From: Mactromeris polynyma
Taxonomy: Eukaryota > Mollusca > Bivalvia > Venerida > Mactridae
Assembly (NCBI GenBank): GCA_032209605.1
Contig: JASFXZ010000007.1
Coordinates: 22,194,264-22,258,263, forward strand
Direction of reading: 5' to 3'
Length of the DNA stretch: 64,000 bases
Each line of letters begins with the position of its first letter. Position 1 is the first letter of the stretch. Below, piece by piece: positions 43,401 through 56,300 of the stretch. A model generated the notes under the pieces. The model did not search any database. It was given only the letters and a program-made list of their open reading frames with translations, and was not told the DNA's origin. A program made the translations under genes and the position numbers.

Positions 43401-45082
43401 TATTCTCAGAGGAGCATAATGTAATCCGTGTTCTTATGGAAGCGTAGTGTTCTTATGGAGGCGAAGTGTTCTCAGGAAGGCGTAGTGTTCTTATGGAGGC
43501 GTAGTGTTCTGATGGAGGCGTAGTGTTCTTATGGAGGCGTAGTGTTCTTATGGAGGCGTAGTGTTCTTATGGTGGCGTAGTGTTCTTATGGAGGCGTAGT
43601 GTTCTTATGGAGGTGTAGTGTTCTTATGAAAGCGTAGTGTTCTCAGGGAGGTGTAGTGTTCTTATGGAGGCGTAGTGTTCTCAGGGAGGTGTAGTGTTCT
43701 TATGGAGGCGTAGTGTTCTCAGGGAGGTGTAGTGTTCTTATGGAGGCGTATTGTTATTATGGAGGCGTAGTGTTCTCAGGGAGGCGTAGTGTTCTCAGGG
43801 AGGCGTAGTGTTCTCAGGGAGGTGTAGTGTTCTTATGGAGGTGTAGTGTTCTCAGGGAGGTGTAGTGTTCTTATGGAGGCGTAGTGTTCTCAGGGAGGCG
43901 TAGTGTTCTTATGGAGGCGTAGTGTTCTGATGGAGGCGTAGTGTTCTTATGGAGGCGTAGTGTTCTTATGGAGGCGTAGTGTTCTTATGGTGGCGTAGTG
44001 TTCTTATGGAGGCGTAGTGTTCTCAGGGAGGTGTAGTGTTCTTATGGAGGCGTAGTGTTCTTATGAAAGCGTAGTGTTCTCAGGGAGGTGTAGTGTTCTT
44101 ATGGAGGCGTAGTGTTCTCAGGGAGGCATAGTGTTCTTATGGAGGCGTAGTGTTCTCAGGGAGGTGTAGTGTTCTTATGGAGGCGTAGTGTTCTTATGGA
44201 GGCGTATTGTTCTTATGGAGGCGTAGTGTTCTCAGGGAGGCGTAGTGTTCTCAGGGAGGCGTAGTGTTCTCAGGGAGGCGTAGTGTTCTCAGGGAGGTGT
44301 AGTGTTCTTATGGAGGTGTAGTGTTCTCAGGGAGGCGTAGTGTTCTCAGGGAGGTGTAGTGTTCTCATGGAGGCGTAGTGTTCTCAGGGAGGCGTAGTGT
44401 TCTCAGGGAGGTGTATTGTTCTTATGGAGGCGTAGTGTTCTCAGGGAGGCGTAGTGTTCTCAGGGAGGCGTAGTGTTCTCAGGGAGGTGTAGTGTTCTTA
44501 TGGAGGCGTAGTGTTCTTATGAAAGCGTAGTGTTCTCAGGGAGGTGTAGTGTTCTTATGGAGGCGTAGTGTTCTCAGGGAGGCATAGTGTTCTTATGAAA
44601 ACGTAGTGTTCTCAGAGAGGCATAGTGTTCTCAGAGAGGCATATAGTTCTCCGGGGAGCATCGTAACTCAGGGAGGCATAGTTTTCTCACAAGAGCATAG
44701 TATTATCAGGGAGGCAAAGTGTTCTGACTGAGGCATAGTATTTTCGGATTGGCATAGTATTCTCAGGGAGCCAGAGTGTTCCCAGGGAGCATAATGTCCT
44801 CATGGAGGCATAGTGTTCTCAGGGAGGCATAGCGTTCTCTGGGAGGCATAGTGTTCTCAGAGAGGCATAGTATTCTGAGGGAGCCATAGTATTCTCAAGG
44901 AGGCATAGCGTTCTCAGGGAGGCATAGTGTTCTCAGAGAGGCATAGTATTCTGAGGGAGCCATAGTATTCTCAAGGAGGCATAGTGTTCTCAGTGAGGCA
45001 TAGTGTTCTCAGTGAGGCATAGTGTTCTCAGTGAGGCATAGTGTTCTCGGACAGGCATAGTGTTTTTAAGGAGGCATAGTAC
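43401..45082. repeat. 19 bp minisatellite, roughly 85-90 units, with higher-order structure
   Basis: The unit is gtgttcttatggaggcgta or its main variant gtgttctcagggaggcgta (each 19 bp). From about 43430 to 44640 the units are very regular. Toward 45082 they diverge (ggcatagtgttctcagggag type) and contain small indels. Rare variants recur at fixed spacing: atggtggcg at 43571 and 43989 (418 bp = 22 units), and gaaagcg at 43628, 44065 and 44521 (437 and 456 bp = 23 and 24 units). This indicates block duplication of ~22-24 units. The unit length is not a multiple of 3 and contains TAG, so the array is non-coding. Confidence 0.95.
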
Positions 45083-45795
45083 ACTGTTTCTGCGCAGCCG
45101 TACTAAAATGGTTTTTCTATTTGCATATCAGTGTTTTGTAAACCAATCAGATCTTACGTTAACCACCAACTTGAAGGCAATTTCGCGCAATTTCTCTTCA
45201 ACCGAAAAATATTTGTAACCTTGAAGCAGATTGGTTAACATTGTGTATAGTGTATTTCAAGATTTATCCAGTAAGTAGTGTTGTTATTCATCACCACGGG
45301 GAATTGTCCGATGTTGGAATTAAGAAGACTTTCTTGGTTTTATGTACCAGTCGCGAACATTTGTATTGTTTTACTCAGTTAAATCGCTATGTAACAAGTA
45401 TATTAACATGGATGTGTGAGTTCACGACTTATGCAATAAGTAAAGATGAACTATATTGAAACAAACTATACTGTGTCTATGACTAATCACACTATGAGTT
45501 ATTTGTATCCAGTCTCATTCGGAACATTGACTTACGAGGTTTGTATTCCGAGCTCTACCGGATACCGCCGAGAAGTTACGATTGATCGAGTCTCCTACGC
45601 AGTGATCTCCCCTTACAGGTCTCACGGTTTCTGTAGTAAAGCGTAATTGAATGACTGGCAGTCGTAACATTAAGCATTTTTTATGTTGTACAACAAATGT
45701 TAACCTTCAGATGCAACAAATTTGCAAACTTCAAGTTGCGCCGACCATCTTTTTTAAAGATATTTCTTGTTTCAGAATATTTCGACTAGTACAAA
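45083..45795. other. Sulfotransferase 5' flank
   Basis: No gene was recognised. Short frames at 45241-45646 lack domains. The region between the minisatellite and the sulfotransferase ATG probably holds its promoter. No TATA or other motif is decisive. Confidence 0.35.
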
Positions 45796-47606
45796 ATGGT
45801 GAAGGTTACCATTGAGACACCAGATGGTGACAAAACAGAACTCGTCTATGCCTGTGGTGTGGCTCTACCGTATGCATATTCATCTTATAATAAGTTAACA
45901 AAAATGTTATCATTCTTGCATTCGGTGTGAGTCCTGATAAAGTAACCTAGGAAGAATCATTGAGTGCGATTTGGATCAACTGTTCATTACGCAAGTTTGA
46001 TCTAGAATACTACCTGAGAACGGCAAATACTGTATTTATAGAATACGTACAAACCGTACAGTTAGAAAATCAGGGGAAATATTATTTTTTTAATTCATAA
46101 TAGCATCAATTGTTCCACGATATTTGATTGTTTTCACTTTCTGGCAAGTATGGCTAACATTTGTAGCAGTGTCTTATTTAACTCTTTAATATCAACACTT
46201 CATGCACATGTATATTAATAATGCCTTATTTCAAGATGGGAATACACAAACTATGTACCACATGGTGAAAATTATCCGACTCACGTTCAGGAAGTTTGTG
46301 ACCTACGCATAAGAAATGAAGATTGGTATCTGGCTACCTATCCGAAATGTGGTGAGTAACATTTGAAATCTGTGAAATTTAAGAGGACTTGTTTTTGTTG
46401 TAATTAGCGGTCGCCAAATGTCACTGGCTGGGAATCGAACTAGCGCCCCGGGTGTCAGCTCAGCGTATCAACAAATGTCATGCCCTAATAGCCGACAGTC
46501 ACTTGTCATTTGAAGTACAGACATATTTCTGATACAATGTTCCAAGTCAGTGTTGGTTAAGTTGACATAAATTGTTACCATGTAAATGTAAACCTTTCGA
46601 ATCTAGCAGACAAGCAAGCATATAAAAACAGAACATTAAACCATTTCAGGCACTCATTGGACTTGGGAAATCATGGCTATGTTACAGCGAGGAAGCGCAG
46701 AATATGAAAAATGCACCAAAGAAGCATTCTGCTTGGATTTTAAACCCATTTCAGAAATTGATGACAAGCAATCACCGCGGATACTAAACTGTCATTTTCC
46801 AGTGAAACTAATTCCCAAGGAACTTCTGGAGAAAAAGACAAAAATAGTCCACGTAATGAGAAATCCAAAGGACGCATTCGTATCATTTTATCACCACATG
46901 AAAGCCGAAATAAAGGACCAAGATTTCGTCAAAGATTTCAAAACTTTCCTTCCGTACGCTATGGGGACATATGGCATCGGTAACTTAATATGCTTATCGT
47001 TATTATGTTGCCTATTGTTAATGTTTTACAAGATATGGTTTCCAACGGCTAATCACCTCACAGTTTGTTTGCAACCGTACTAATGTAAATACAAACGGAC
47101 TGTACGTTGTTTTGTCAGTTGTAGTAATAACGTCGTATTTAAAATCTTTTGACTCCGTTTTTAAGTTCGGCATAAAAATCATTTGATAATTCCTATATAT
47201 TCAGACATTGCTTTGATTGTAAATGTCAATAAATCATGATCAATAATAAACAAGGTGTTTGTTGATAGTTATCACATCTTTCTCATACACATTCAATGCG
47301 ACCTCTCCAAAACAACACCATGTCGACGAAGCAAATCATAGCTGTAGTTTAGCAGTTGTTCTCTAGAGAAACAAAATTGATAAGAAAGGCTTACCACATG
47401 TATAATTTTGCTGTTGTTAAAGTGTTGTTTTTGCTGAAGAGATGGCTGCTTTTTAGAGATTTTGTTGTGTTCGTTACTGACAGGACATTCATATACTTTT
47501 TTCAGCTTTGTATTATCCTTTTTATGAATACATGAAAGAGTGGGAAGAATTTACAGAGAAAAATCCCGACCAAATACTTAATTTATACTATGAAGATATG
47601 AAAGAG
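45796..47606 (+). CDS. Cytosolic-type sulfotransferase (SULT1-like), exons 1-4, 3' part not found here
   Basis: Exons are 45796-45869, 46236-46351, 46650-46979 and 47506-47606, with GT..AG introns and phases 2, 1, 1, 0. The family transfers sulfate from PAPS to small alcohols, phenols or amines. The PAPS 5'-phosphosulfate loop appears as YPKCGTHWTWEI (exon 2/3 junction; usual form YPKSGTTW). The catalytic-His region is RILNCHFPVKLIP. The 3'-phosphate motif is RNPKDAFVSFYHH. The exon 4 segment ILNLYYEDMKE matches the conserved YEDM block. About 207 residues are covered; the family needs ~70-90 more, including RKGxxGDWK. A matching C-terminal exon is at 59181-59293, but the linking exon was not found. 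Confidence 0.85.
46425..46500 (-). repeat. tRNA-like SINE head fragment in sulfotransferase intron 2
   Basis: On the minus strand the string is tRNA-like, with a B-box-like word complementary to gggaatcgaactag and an A-box-like region complementary to tgtcagctcagcg. It is partial and not foldable by eye as a complete tRNA. Confidence 0.4.
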
Positions 47607-47747
47607 GTGAGACTCAGGTTAGTTAATTGTGTTGAAATTTGATCGGGTTTAACACATTTTTACAGTATTCGAGTTAAATAAAAACAATCACTTACTTGTT
47701 TTTCCGAAACAACTGATTACTTCCTGACACAAAATAAGCGAAATATA

Positions 47748-48713
47748 TACTGTGGATTCATTAATTTTCGTTGGTACCAAATTTCGTGGTTTTGTCAAAA
47801 TGGGCATTTCGTGGGGTACTTGAATTCGTGGTTTTTTGATTTTTGAAGCATAAATTAAAAAAGTAGTCTATAAGTCCAAAACAAATAAAATATATATGTC
47901 AATTAGAAAACAGTGACACGGACCCGAAAGATATACAGGTATTTTCTCACCTTTCATTGTTATCGATGTTACATCGTGTGGCCCCGTTCCCTTAGTTAGC
48001 CACACTATGCAAGTGTCAATTAACACATTATATTGAGAATTATCTACCTATTGTTTACATCACATGTCATTTAAATATGTCAATTAAGCACCAGTTAATC
48101 TGGCGCTAAACGAATTAACAATCAGTCAATAAAAGTTAATGCAAATCATCTTCGAAATCACTCGCTTTTGAGAAACCAAACTATCGTCTACACACAAGCT
48201 AAATATAGAATTATGTTGATGTCGTGGCTAAAGTCCGGTAACGTCGTTACACGGTTACCGTCAACTCCGGGGTTACCGAATTTACATTTCACACGTTGAG
48301 ATTATACTTCCAACACACTGATCACAACGATATGAAAATATTCGTGTACTGTACTTGGAAGTAGAGCTGCTAAATATAGCACACCAGATCAACAACATCA
48401 TCACAGAACTGACTACTCAACTTAATAATGACGAAGAATATATAACAAACATAAATAGTAAAAGCATTAATAGTTTATTGTTATCAAATATTTACATTAT
48501 ATATACACCAACATGCTTATAAACTGACACAATTCACGGGAGGTAACCGCGTGTTAGCGGCGATGTTTATCTGGAGTGTACTAGTTTTCGGACATAGACT
48601 TTTCGGATACGATCGTAAGACAAAATTTTCGTTGGGTACTTGAATTCGTGGATAAGCTCAACCACGAAATCCACGAAATTTAATGTTCAACGAAAATTAA
48701 TGAATCCACAGTA
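47748..48713. mobile_element. 966 bp non-autonomous TIR transposon
   Basis: The ends tactgtggattcattaattttcgttg (left) and caacgaaaattaatgaatccacagta (right) are reverse complements. Subterminal words aattcgtgg/ccacgaaat also pair. TA flanks both sides (47746-47747 and 48714-48715). It has no transposase. It lies just downstream of sulfotransferase exon 4. The TA target suggests a Tc1/mariner-superfamily MITE. Confidence 0.85.
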
Positions 48714-48927
48714 TACTGTTCTAGATTTCACACCTTGACATAATAAAAAGTCAATCTATTGTCACCCTATAATGAACCACACCAATATTTTATTTCAAGG
48801 CTTTATATAAAAAGTCACATTTCCCCAAATAATATCCTATAAAGCGCACTTATTGTTAATTAACAGCTTGTATAATCGCTGCTGGACACCCCTAGTGTGA
48901 CCATCCAGAGATCAAGTGCCATAAAAC

Positions 48928-48962
48928 TTCGGTCATACTCGGTCATACTCGGTCATACTCGG
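48928..48962. repeat. Short tandem repeat cggtcatact, three full units
   Basis: ttcggtcatactcggtcata and onward repeats a 10 bp unit three times before diverging to cggatggtc. It is a simple minisatellite. Confidence 0.8.
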
Positions 48963-49384
48963 ATGGTCTTCCGAACAATTCCGAACGTGGTAAAAAACAT
49001 ACTATATAATTTTAAAGTGTAAAAAATACCATTTTCCTCTTTAAATATTTTCACAAAATAAATACCAATTGACAGAGAAATAATTATGGTTTATGAGACC
49101 ATTTGCATTTTGTTAATATCATTAACTGTTTTTAAATGACATTAAGTTAATTTCAGAGTAAATTGTTTTCGCCTATATATTCTATATAGCACTGGTAACT
49201 GTTTTAAAGTTAAAAAAAGACCATTTTACTTTTATTTCAAATAAAAGGTAAAATATTTGAATGAAAGGGGAATATTGAAACATTCCAAAACCGTTTGCAT
49301 TTTGTTATATCTTTAACGGATAAAAAGTTATACGAATTTAAAGCTAAAATCCTTCATAGTTCTATATAGACAATTTTGCGCAGT

Positions 49385-50330
49385 ATCGATTATCAGATGA
49401 TGAGAATTCTTCCACATGTATAAGATACCAACATATTTGTGCACCTTTCATAAAAGGAAGCTTTTCAGTGTGATATTCAAAATGCATGTGTTAATGCTTC
49501 TATATGTATACTATCATTATGAATTTTGTTTAGTCTTTATAATTTTGAATAAAAGAAGACAACACAATTTTATTCATTATAGAAATTCGAGAAAATATCA
49601 ATCTCAAGCAAATCTTTCAATGAATCATTCAATCCGTTAAATGATGTCCAACATAGCTGAAATTAAGTGTGGATATTTCGCGACCCTACAGTCCATTTAA
49701 CATGACAAGCTATGCACATAGTACGAGTTATTTTCTATGCACCATAGCTTCATTTCAAAAGATTTTTCGTAGAGGAAAATAATGATCAAGAGTAAACTTT
49801 TTGAATTGAGATTTGTGTACCCAATGGGCATTTTTCTGCGCTCACAGCCATGTGTAGTTCACACATTTTCATTAGTCTCAATGCTCTTCCTTTAATTGAC
49901 TGGGATCATCAATCGCTAAACAATTACTACCGCATGTTTCCACAACATTATCCAAATGAAGGATTGTTTACATAATTAGTACACCTCTTACCCGTTCTTA
50001 CCTTGTTCCCATCAAAACGGAATGCATACAATGATAACGCCTAAAGCTCTACACTTAAACTTCTTTATTTTACATCGATTGTAAAACTAGTTCGCACAAC
50101 ATAATAATATACTAATCACGCTCGATGACTGCTTCCTGGCTACCAACCAGTACTTGCGCCAAATTTAGGGATTGTGAAGATCAGCGCGGGGCTCGAACCT
50201 AAGACCTTCGGATCAGGAGTCAGGCACTCGACCACTGCGCCACGAGGCAATTAATATTATTATGGAAAAGTATCGTCCGATTTTGGGAGAATTATTTTAC
50301 GTGTAAGATAACAATCCGGACCGAACAGAC
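49385..50330 (+). mobile_element. Repeat family B, copy 1 (Tigger-like, non-autonomous) with a SINE fragment inside
   Basis: Long blocks match 51225-52130: atctcaagcaa.tctttcaatgaatcattcaa, acatagctgaaattaagt, ctatgcaccatagcttcatttcaaaagat, gatttgtgtacc.aatgggc, aaaacggaatgcatac, and ccg.ttttgggaga.ttattttacgtgta. About 50180-50250 holds an inserted minus-strand tRNA-like piece (complement of gggctcgaacctaagacc ... gccacgaggc) absent from the other copy. The copy lies just upstream of the first visible NXPE exon. Its outer ends are not sharp. Confidence 0.65.
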
Positions 50331-50382
50331 GATTTCATCAATAATAACTATAATCCTTTAGTAGTTATTTATATCATTGCAG

Positions 50383-53300
50383 TGATATGGGTAGCAAGGG
50401 ACCGTATCTTCCAACCATTAAAGATGCTGGTCAGGTGTCGATGTGTGATGTAGGTGTGTTTAACAATCCGGAAGATCCAAGGTTCTACAATATCATATTA
50501 GAAGACGAGGCTTTGGCATTCAGGCCATGTCAGGATGACAAATTGGCCGCATCACTCAACAATTCTAAACTTGTTATAATTGGTAAGTTTTACATCTTCT
50601 CAATTCGTAGTGTTTTGTGTGCTGAAGTTTACCTGGGATCTGTGCGGTGAGGCATTGTCTTGTGAATGTGCGGGCATCCCGTTTACCAACGCGATGACCA
50701 TGCATGGTATATTATTCTCACTTTCAATAAATTCTCAAAATCAATTTCTTAAATAACTTTAATGTACTAAATAACATAAATATAATGATGAATTTTGTTA
50801 ACATAAGAAATAAAAAGAATCAGTACAGTAAAACTTCGAAACCTCGAACAGTTTTGGCTCGAACACAGTAGATACCTCGAACAGGTTATTAAGTCCCGGC
50901 GAAACCCCTTCTTATTTCATATTATCTAACAGTAGATCACTCGAACTGAGATAGGTCAAACACTCGAACAGGATTTGTGGTTCCTAGCTATCATATCATT
51001 CATTGTTCACCATAGATAGGTCGAACAATACAATAATTCACACCTTTCATTGACCGCTTAATATACTTATATTTGTTGACGGGTAAGATTGGCGACACAT
51101 GTTATTCGCACTTCGTGACTTGACAGTTGTACATGTACAGTGGAAACTCCCTAATCCGAACACCCTTCGGATAAACTATAAAGTCCGGATTAGAGGAGAT
51201 TTAATTGAATGTCCGTATATGTCCAATAAGAGACCAACATAGTTATGCTCCTTTCATAAAAGGAAGATGCGATATGCACAATACATGCTGTGTTAAACAT
51301 TGGTTGATATTTGAATTCTTTCAAAATGTAAATTAGGATTATTATTTGTTAATTCGTTATAGAAATTGTAGAAAATTCGATTCTTCAGTATATGCATCGC
51401 TATAGACGCATCTCGTTTAATTAAAACCGTATGAAAGCATTGAATATAATAAACTTAAGATTTTGACATACAGTTCATTCTTAATTAGTTGTAGAAATTA
51501 CAGCAAAATTGCACTGCGCAAAAAATGTATTAGATATTATTTTTCTAAATTTATTTATGTTTTGATAATTTTACTGCAAAAGGTGGATATATCAATCTCA
51601 AGCAAGTATTTCAATGAATCATTCAACGAGTCAAATGAATTCAAACATAGCTGAAATTAAGTATGTGTGTTTTGCAACGTTATACCGTCCATAAAACCTG
51701 ACACACTTAGTACGATGTATTTTGAAAACGCCATACTTGGAAACTATGCACCATAGCTTCATTTCAAAAGATATTTCGTAGAGTAAAATAATGATAAAGG
51801 GTAAAAACGCTGTACTGTGATTTGTGTACCTAATGGGCCTTTTTCTGCGCTCCCATCCAATGCTTTCCAATTGTTTACACAATAAGTACATCTCGTACCC
51901 GGTCTTACCTTGTTTCAATGAAAACGGAATGCATACGATGATAAAGTCTAATGGTCTATATTCATAGAGACAATCAAAATTATTATACCTTCTCTCAATT
52001 CTCAGTCATTATACAATCTGACGTATTTTTGCGGAAACTTATCGTCCGGTTTTGGGAGATTTATTTTACGTGTAAAATAACAATCCGGACAGAAAAATTC
52101 GTTCGGATTCCGGACTGTGGGAGATTTTTTTATATGTCGTATTGGAGGAACTATACCGAGATCGAGAAAATTGTCCGGTTACAGGAAATTTCCGGACTGG
52201 AGAGTTTCCGGATTAAGGACTTCCCATTGTACATGTACTATGTGACAAACGAGAGAGAATAAGTTCCCACAGGGAATCATTTTTGCTATCCTTTCATTTC
52301 TTTTTTAATTATTATTATTATGAAAAATGCTGCGACTATTGATCGACGTGCATTCAGTATGAAAACAAAACATGTGTTCAACATGCTTAGTACACTTGCA
52401 CCGGCGACTGTCAGGTAGGACATATACGCGTATACCGTAGATGCCTCGGACAGAAGATGACTCGAACTAATTTCTAGGTCCGAAGTTTTACTGTATTTAG
52501 GAATATAAAATTTGGATCTTTATCAAAAACCAATCTACAATTGTCTAACCCACTTTACATAATGCTACAGACGAGTTTACAGTTCTCACAGACACTGCGT
52601 GCAAAATATCATTTTAGCAGTATAGCTGGACTTAGCCTTTACAAATATGATACGGTTAAACGGTTGTCTTGACTTGTCCTGTGATATTTTCCACTCATTA
52701 ATCCCCCTCCCCCTTCCTTCATTGTCCACTTTGATTCTCCTAGTTGTTCCTTGTGCCTCTCTTCCTTATCACGTGTGCCCTTTGACCTCCTTAAGTGCCT
52801 TATGTTTTGTGGATTGTTGTTTTTCCGAAGGTCTGCGTGGGGAGGCACTGTCTTGTGTATTTGGCGTTCCCTGTAGTTACGTATTATCTCTCTTTCATGG
52901 TGTTTGATATGTAATGAATTTGTTCAGATGGTGTCAAAACCTCATACCAGACAGGGGAGATAATCCATGTACGAGTGGACCTTTATGACGGTTATGGAAA
53001 CAAGAAAAATATAGGTGGAGATTTGATCAGAGCTACGATTCATGACATGAAAGGTTACCATCATGCACCTGGTGTTGTTACAGATAATCTTGATGGTACA
53101 TATACGGTTGAAATAAAAGCCTTCTGGAGTGGTTCGTCCAACATTAATATCACACTTGCCTATACCCGGGAAATTATTTCAGCGGTATATCGCGTGCGAA
53201 CACAGGTTAGTTAGTATGTTTTTGCATACTATTTCAGATTTTCGTATTTTGTTTTCATCTGAAACAGTTGTATCAAGACATGGGTTTAATAAGTTAGGTC

Positions 53301-56300
53301 ATCGATGATAGATTAGCTTTTGTTTTATTGCATTGTAGTATATATTCTTCAAATGATTTAACTGACTTCGTTCAGTCGAGATTTAAACTACTAAATTGTT
53401 TGTTTTAACGGTTTAGCTGGGATAATAATACAACTATTTTAAGTTTATTGTCAAATACTAAGTAATTGTAATATAAATACTTTTAAATAACTAAAGGTAT
53501 GCTTAATATTGTTTTAATATCATTTAATAGGTTCTTTCCACAAGGAATATATATGCAAAGTTCCAAAGTCGTCAATATTCCGAGGAGACACTATGTCATC
53601 CAAATCGCACCCGTTTATTGGCAGCAACAAACAACTCAACACTTTGTGATATGACCCATGATAATTCTGGTATGCCATTCTACTGCGTGAAACCAAAGAA
53701 TGTACATCTACTGTGTCTCGACTGGTTGTTTACAAACGCTAAAATGCCATTCCCAGTGTTATCACTTACAAGCTGTGAAAAGATCTTGTTTAAAAGGTAA
53801 AAGAAGCCGCAAACCAGGTTCGTAGCGGATCCGTGGTCCAGTGGTAACGCGCTGGACTTGTAATCCAGGGATCGCTGGTTCGATTCCCCGCTCCATCACT
53901 GACCGTACTAACAGTCTTTCGGACGAGACTTTAAAAACCGAGGTCCCGTGTATGATGCTTTACATCGAGCACGTAAAAGAACCAGGGGTGCTTCTGGAAC
54001 TGGGGCATCTTCTGTATCATGTACTATCCTCCAAAAATCTAATATGACTAACATTCTTCCGGAGGCGTCGCCCATGTGCGAAACTGGTGGCGACGATAAA
54101 TAAATGCAAATACAACAAACCAAGTTCATTATTATTGTATTATTATCATTATCGGTTCTGCCCTTTGTGATGCTGAAATAAGGAATCTTTAATCGAATAT
54201 GTGACATTGATTACATAGATTATTTTGCACAGCTCATTATAGTAAATGTACGTTTGTATCTAACGTTCGTATCACAGATGAGGCGTATGTATTTGGTGTC
54301 GTATTCCTATCAAATATGTTTAATATTAGATATCTGTAAATCAAATGTTAGATATTCGCAATCGCTTATATTTGGTATTCGATTTTTAGATATGTAGTAT
54401 TCGAATTTTTGATATCTTTGAAGTCATTATTGAAAATGTGATACCTAGATATTTAATGTTTGCATTATTGGTATCTGTCATTCAAATTGCCGATATCAAG
54501 AATTCATTTTTAATACTTAATAGCGATTCTGAAACTTGAAAACTGTAATTCGTATAATAGACATCTGCGATTCAAATAGTAAGTATCTCATAATCAGATT
54601 TGATACGGAAAAAGTACATCACAAAATAACTATACAACCTTAGAAATTAAATTCCCATTACTTGCATCACTATACGTGTGTGCCTTTACACCTCTTCAGT
54701 GCCTAATGTTTTGTTGTTGGGGTCGGTGTGGCAAAGCATTGGCTTGTGCATGTGGTGTTGCCTGGAACAATTTAATCCCTCCAATTCATGATGCAGTGAC
54801 TTACAGTGTGTCTTTTAATGATCAAATTGCCTACTTAGTCAATGTATGTGTGTGTGTTCGCAATCAGTGACCATATAGCGATTAAGTGTGAGGTTAGCTA
54901 GCAGTTAAATCGATTTCAACCCCCAGTACTTTCCAAGACTGTAATTTGCTGTATGGTTATTATTTCAATTTGTGTTTAGATGTTCGTAAAGTTTCCCTTT
55001 CCCCTGTGCGGTTCATTCACTTTATACAGTGTTCATGTTATTTATTCGCAACGTTCGGCCTATTGTTGCCAGCTGTCTAGGCTTGGCCTTTGAGGTATTC
55101 CATCCATTTAACCCCTGTTTGTTCTCTTTGATTCTCCTTAGTTATCCCTTATGGTCGGCCAGGCCATTCCTTGCGCCACAGTATCCATTGCGCATTTATC
55201 CTTGCGCCTTCTCAAATGCCTTATGTTTTATGGACTGTTGTTTTCCCAGACGTTTGTGTGGAGACCCGTGGTCTTATTATGTTGCAACTTATTCTCCTTC
55301 TTTTGAATATATATGTGTCTGTCTACGTAGGATTCACAAACAATTGCGGCAACATCTGACGGTGAACGTCAACGAAGGTACAGCGTGTAGAATTTCGCCG
55401 AAAGCACCTTGCTCAAAGTATGACATCACCAAGACTTGGATTTCAAGAGAACCAACAGGATATTTCAGGGGCAAGAACTGGACTTTTGTTCAATGTGGTG
55501 GTAAGTTTTAATAAACTTTCTTTGCTCACTGGAGTGTGTCGTTGAATTTTCGTCGCCAATGCACAATTGGTTTGTGGATTGGTTATGCTTCAATTATGGC
55601 CCAATTTTGACTGAATATGTCCAGAACGTTTGACTCCACAAATCTCTGCGAAAATTTATATAAAGTCATCTTGGGTCAAACAATCGGTCAATTGATCACT
55701 TTATAGAACAAATTAGTAGAAGAAATATTTTCTATCTAATCTGCATGAAAATTCGTATGAGTGTATGCCTTAGTTAAATGCAGATACTGTTCGATAGTGG
55801 ATTATGTGGGTCAGAAATTAGGTCACTGGTGAAATAGTAGAAAACTCTGTAAATACACCAGAGAACAGTTTTATTCATAATAACCAGTCAGAATTATATC
55901 TCTATTCAAGTCTAGATCAGGTTTCAAGCAGGGTACTTTTCCTCAATAACTAGACCACACGGTAGAACCACACAGAAACGATTGTGTTCTTTATATACGT
56001 CTGGTCAGAATGGTTGTTAAACAAATCTGAGTCATTCGATACCGGGTAATGAGAGGTCAAAAACAGGTCACAATGTCAAATTTAAATTCAGTACCGGACA
56101 ACTCAATGAGGGGTCAATAACTAGGTCAAAACTTAATTGTTAGAAACGCACTTGTTTACACTCCAGAGGTCAAAACTATCAATTGTATCATCATTTAAAT
56201 AAATGTTAATGTGTCTTCATCGAGATTTGTACCTAGCATGGCTTGCTTCCTTATGTTGTACACGTTCTTGTTTGGGCATAAATGTATGTAAGTTGTAATT

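Noticed and set aside
43401..45082. Regular repeat array as a possible CRISPR locus
   Set aside because: Units are contiguous 19 bp repeats with no unique spacers, and the genome is eukaryotic. It is a minisatellite.
49416..49640. 74-codon frame
   Set aside because: It lies inside repeat family B and is not conserved in the second copy.
53826..53895. tRNA-Thr-like gene
   Set aside because: It continues into a SINE core and is flanked by near-identical 11 bp repeats, so it is a retroposon head.
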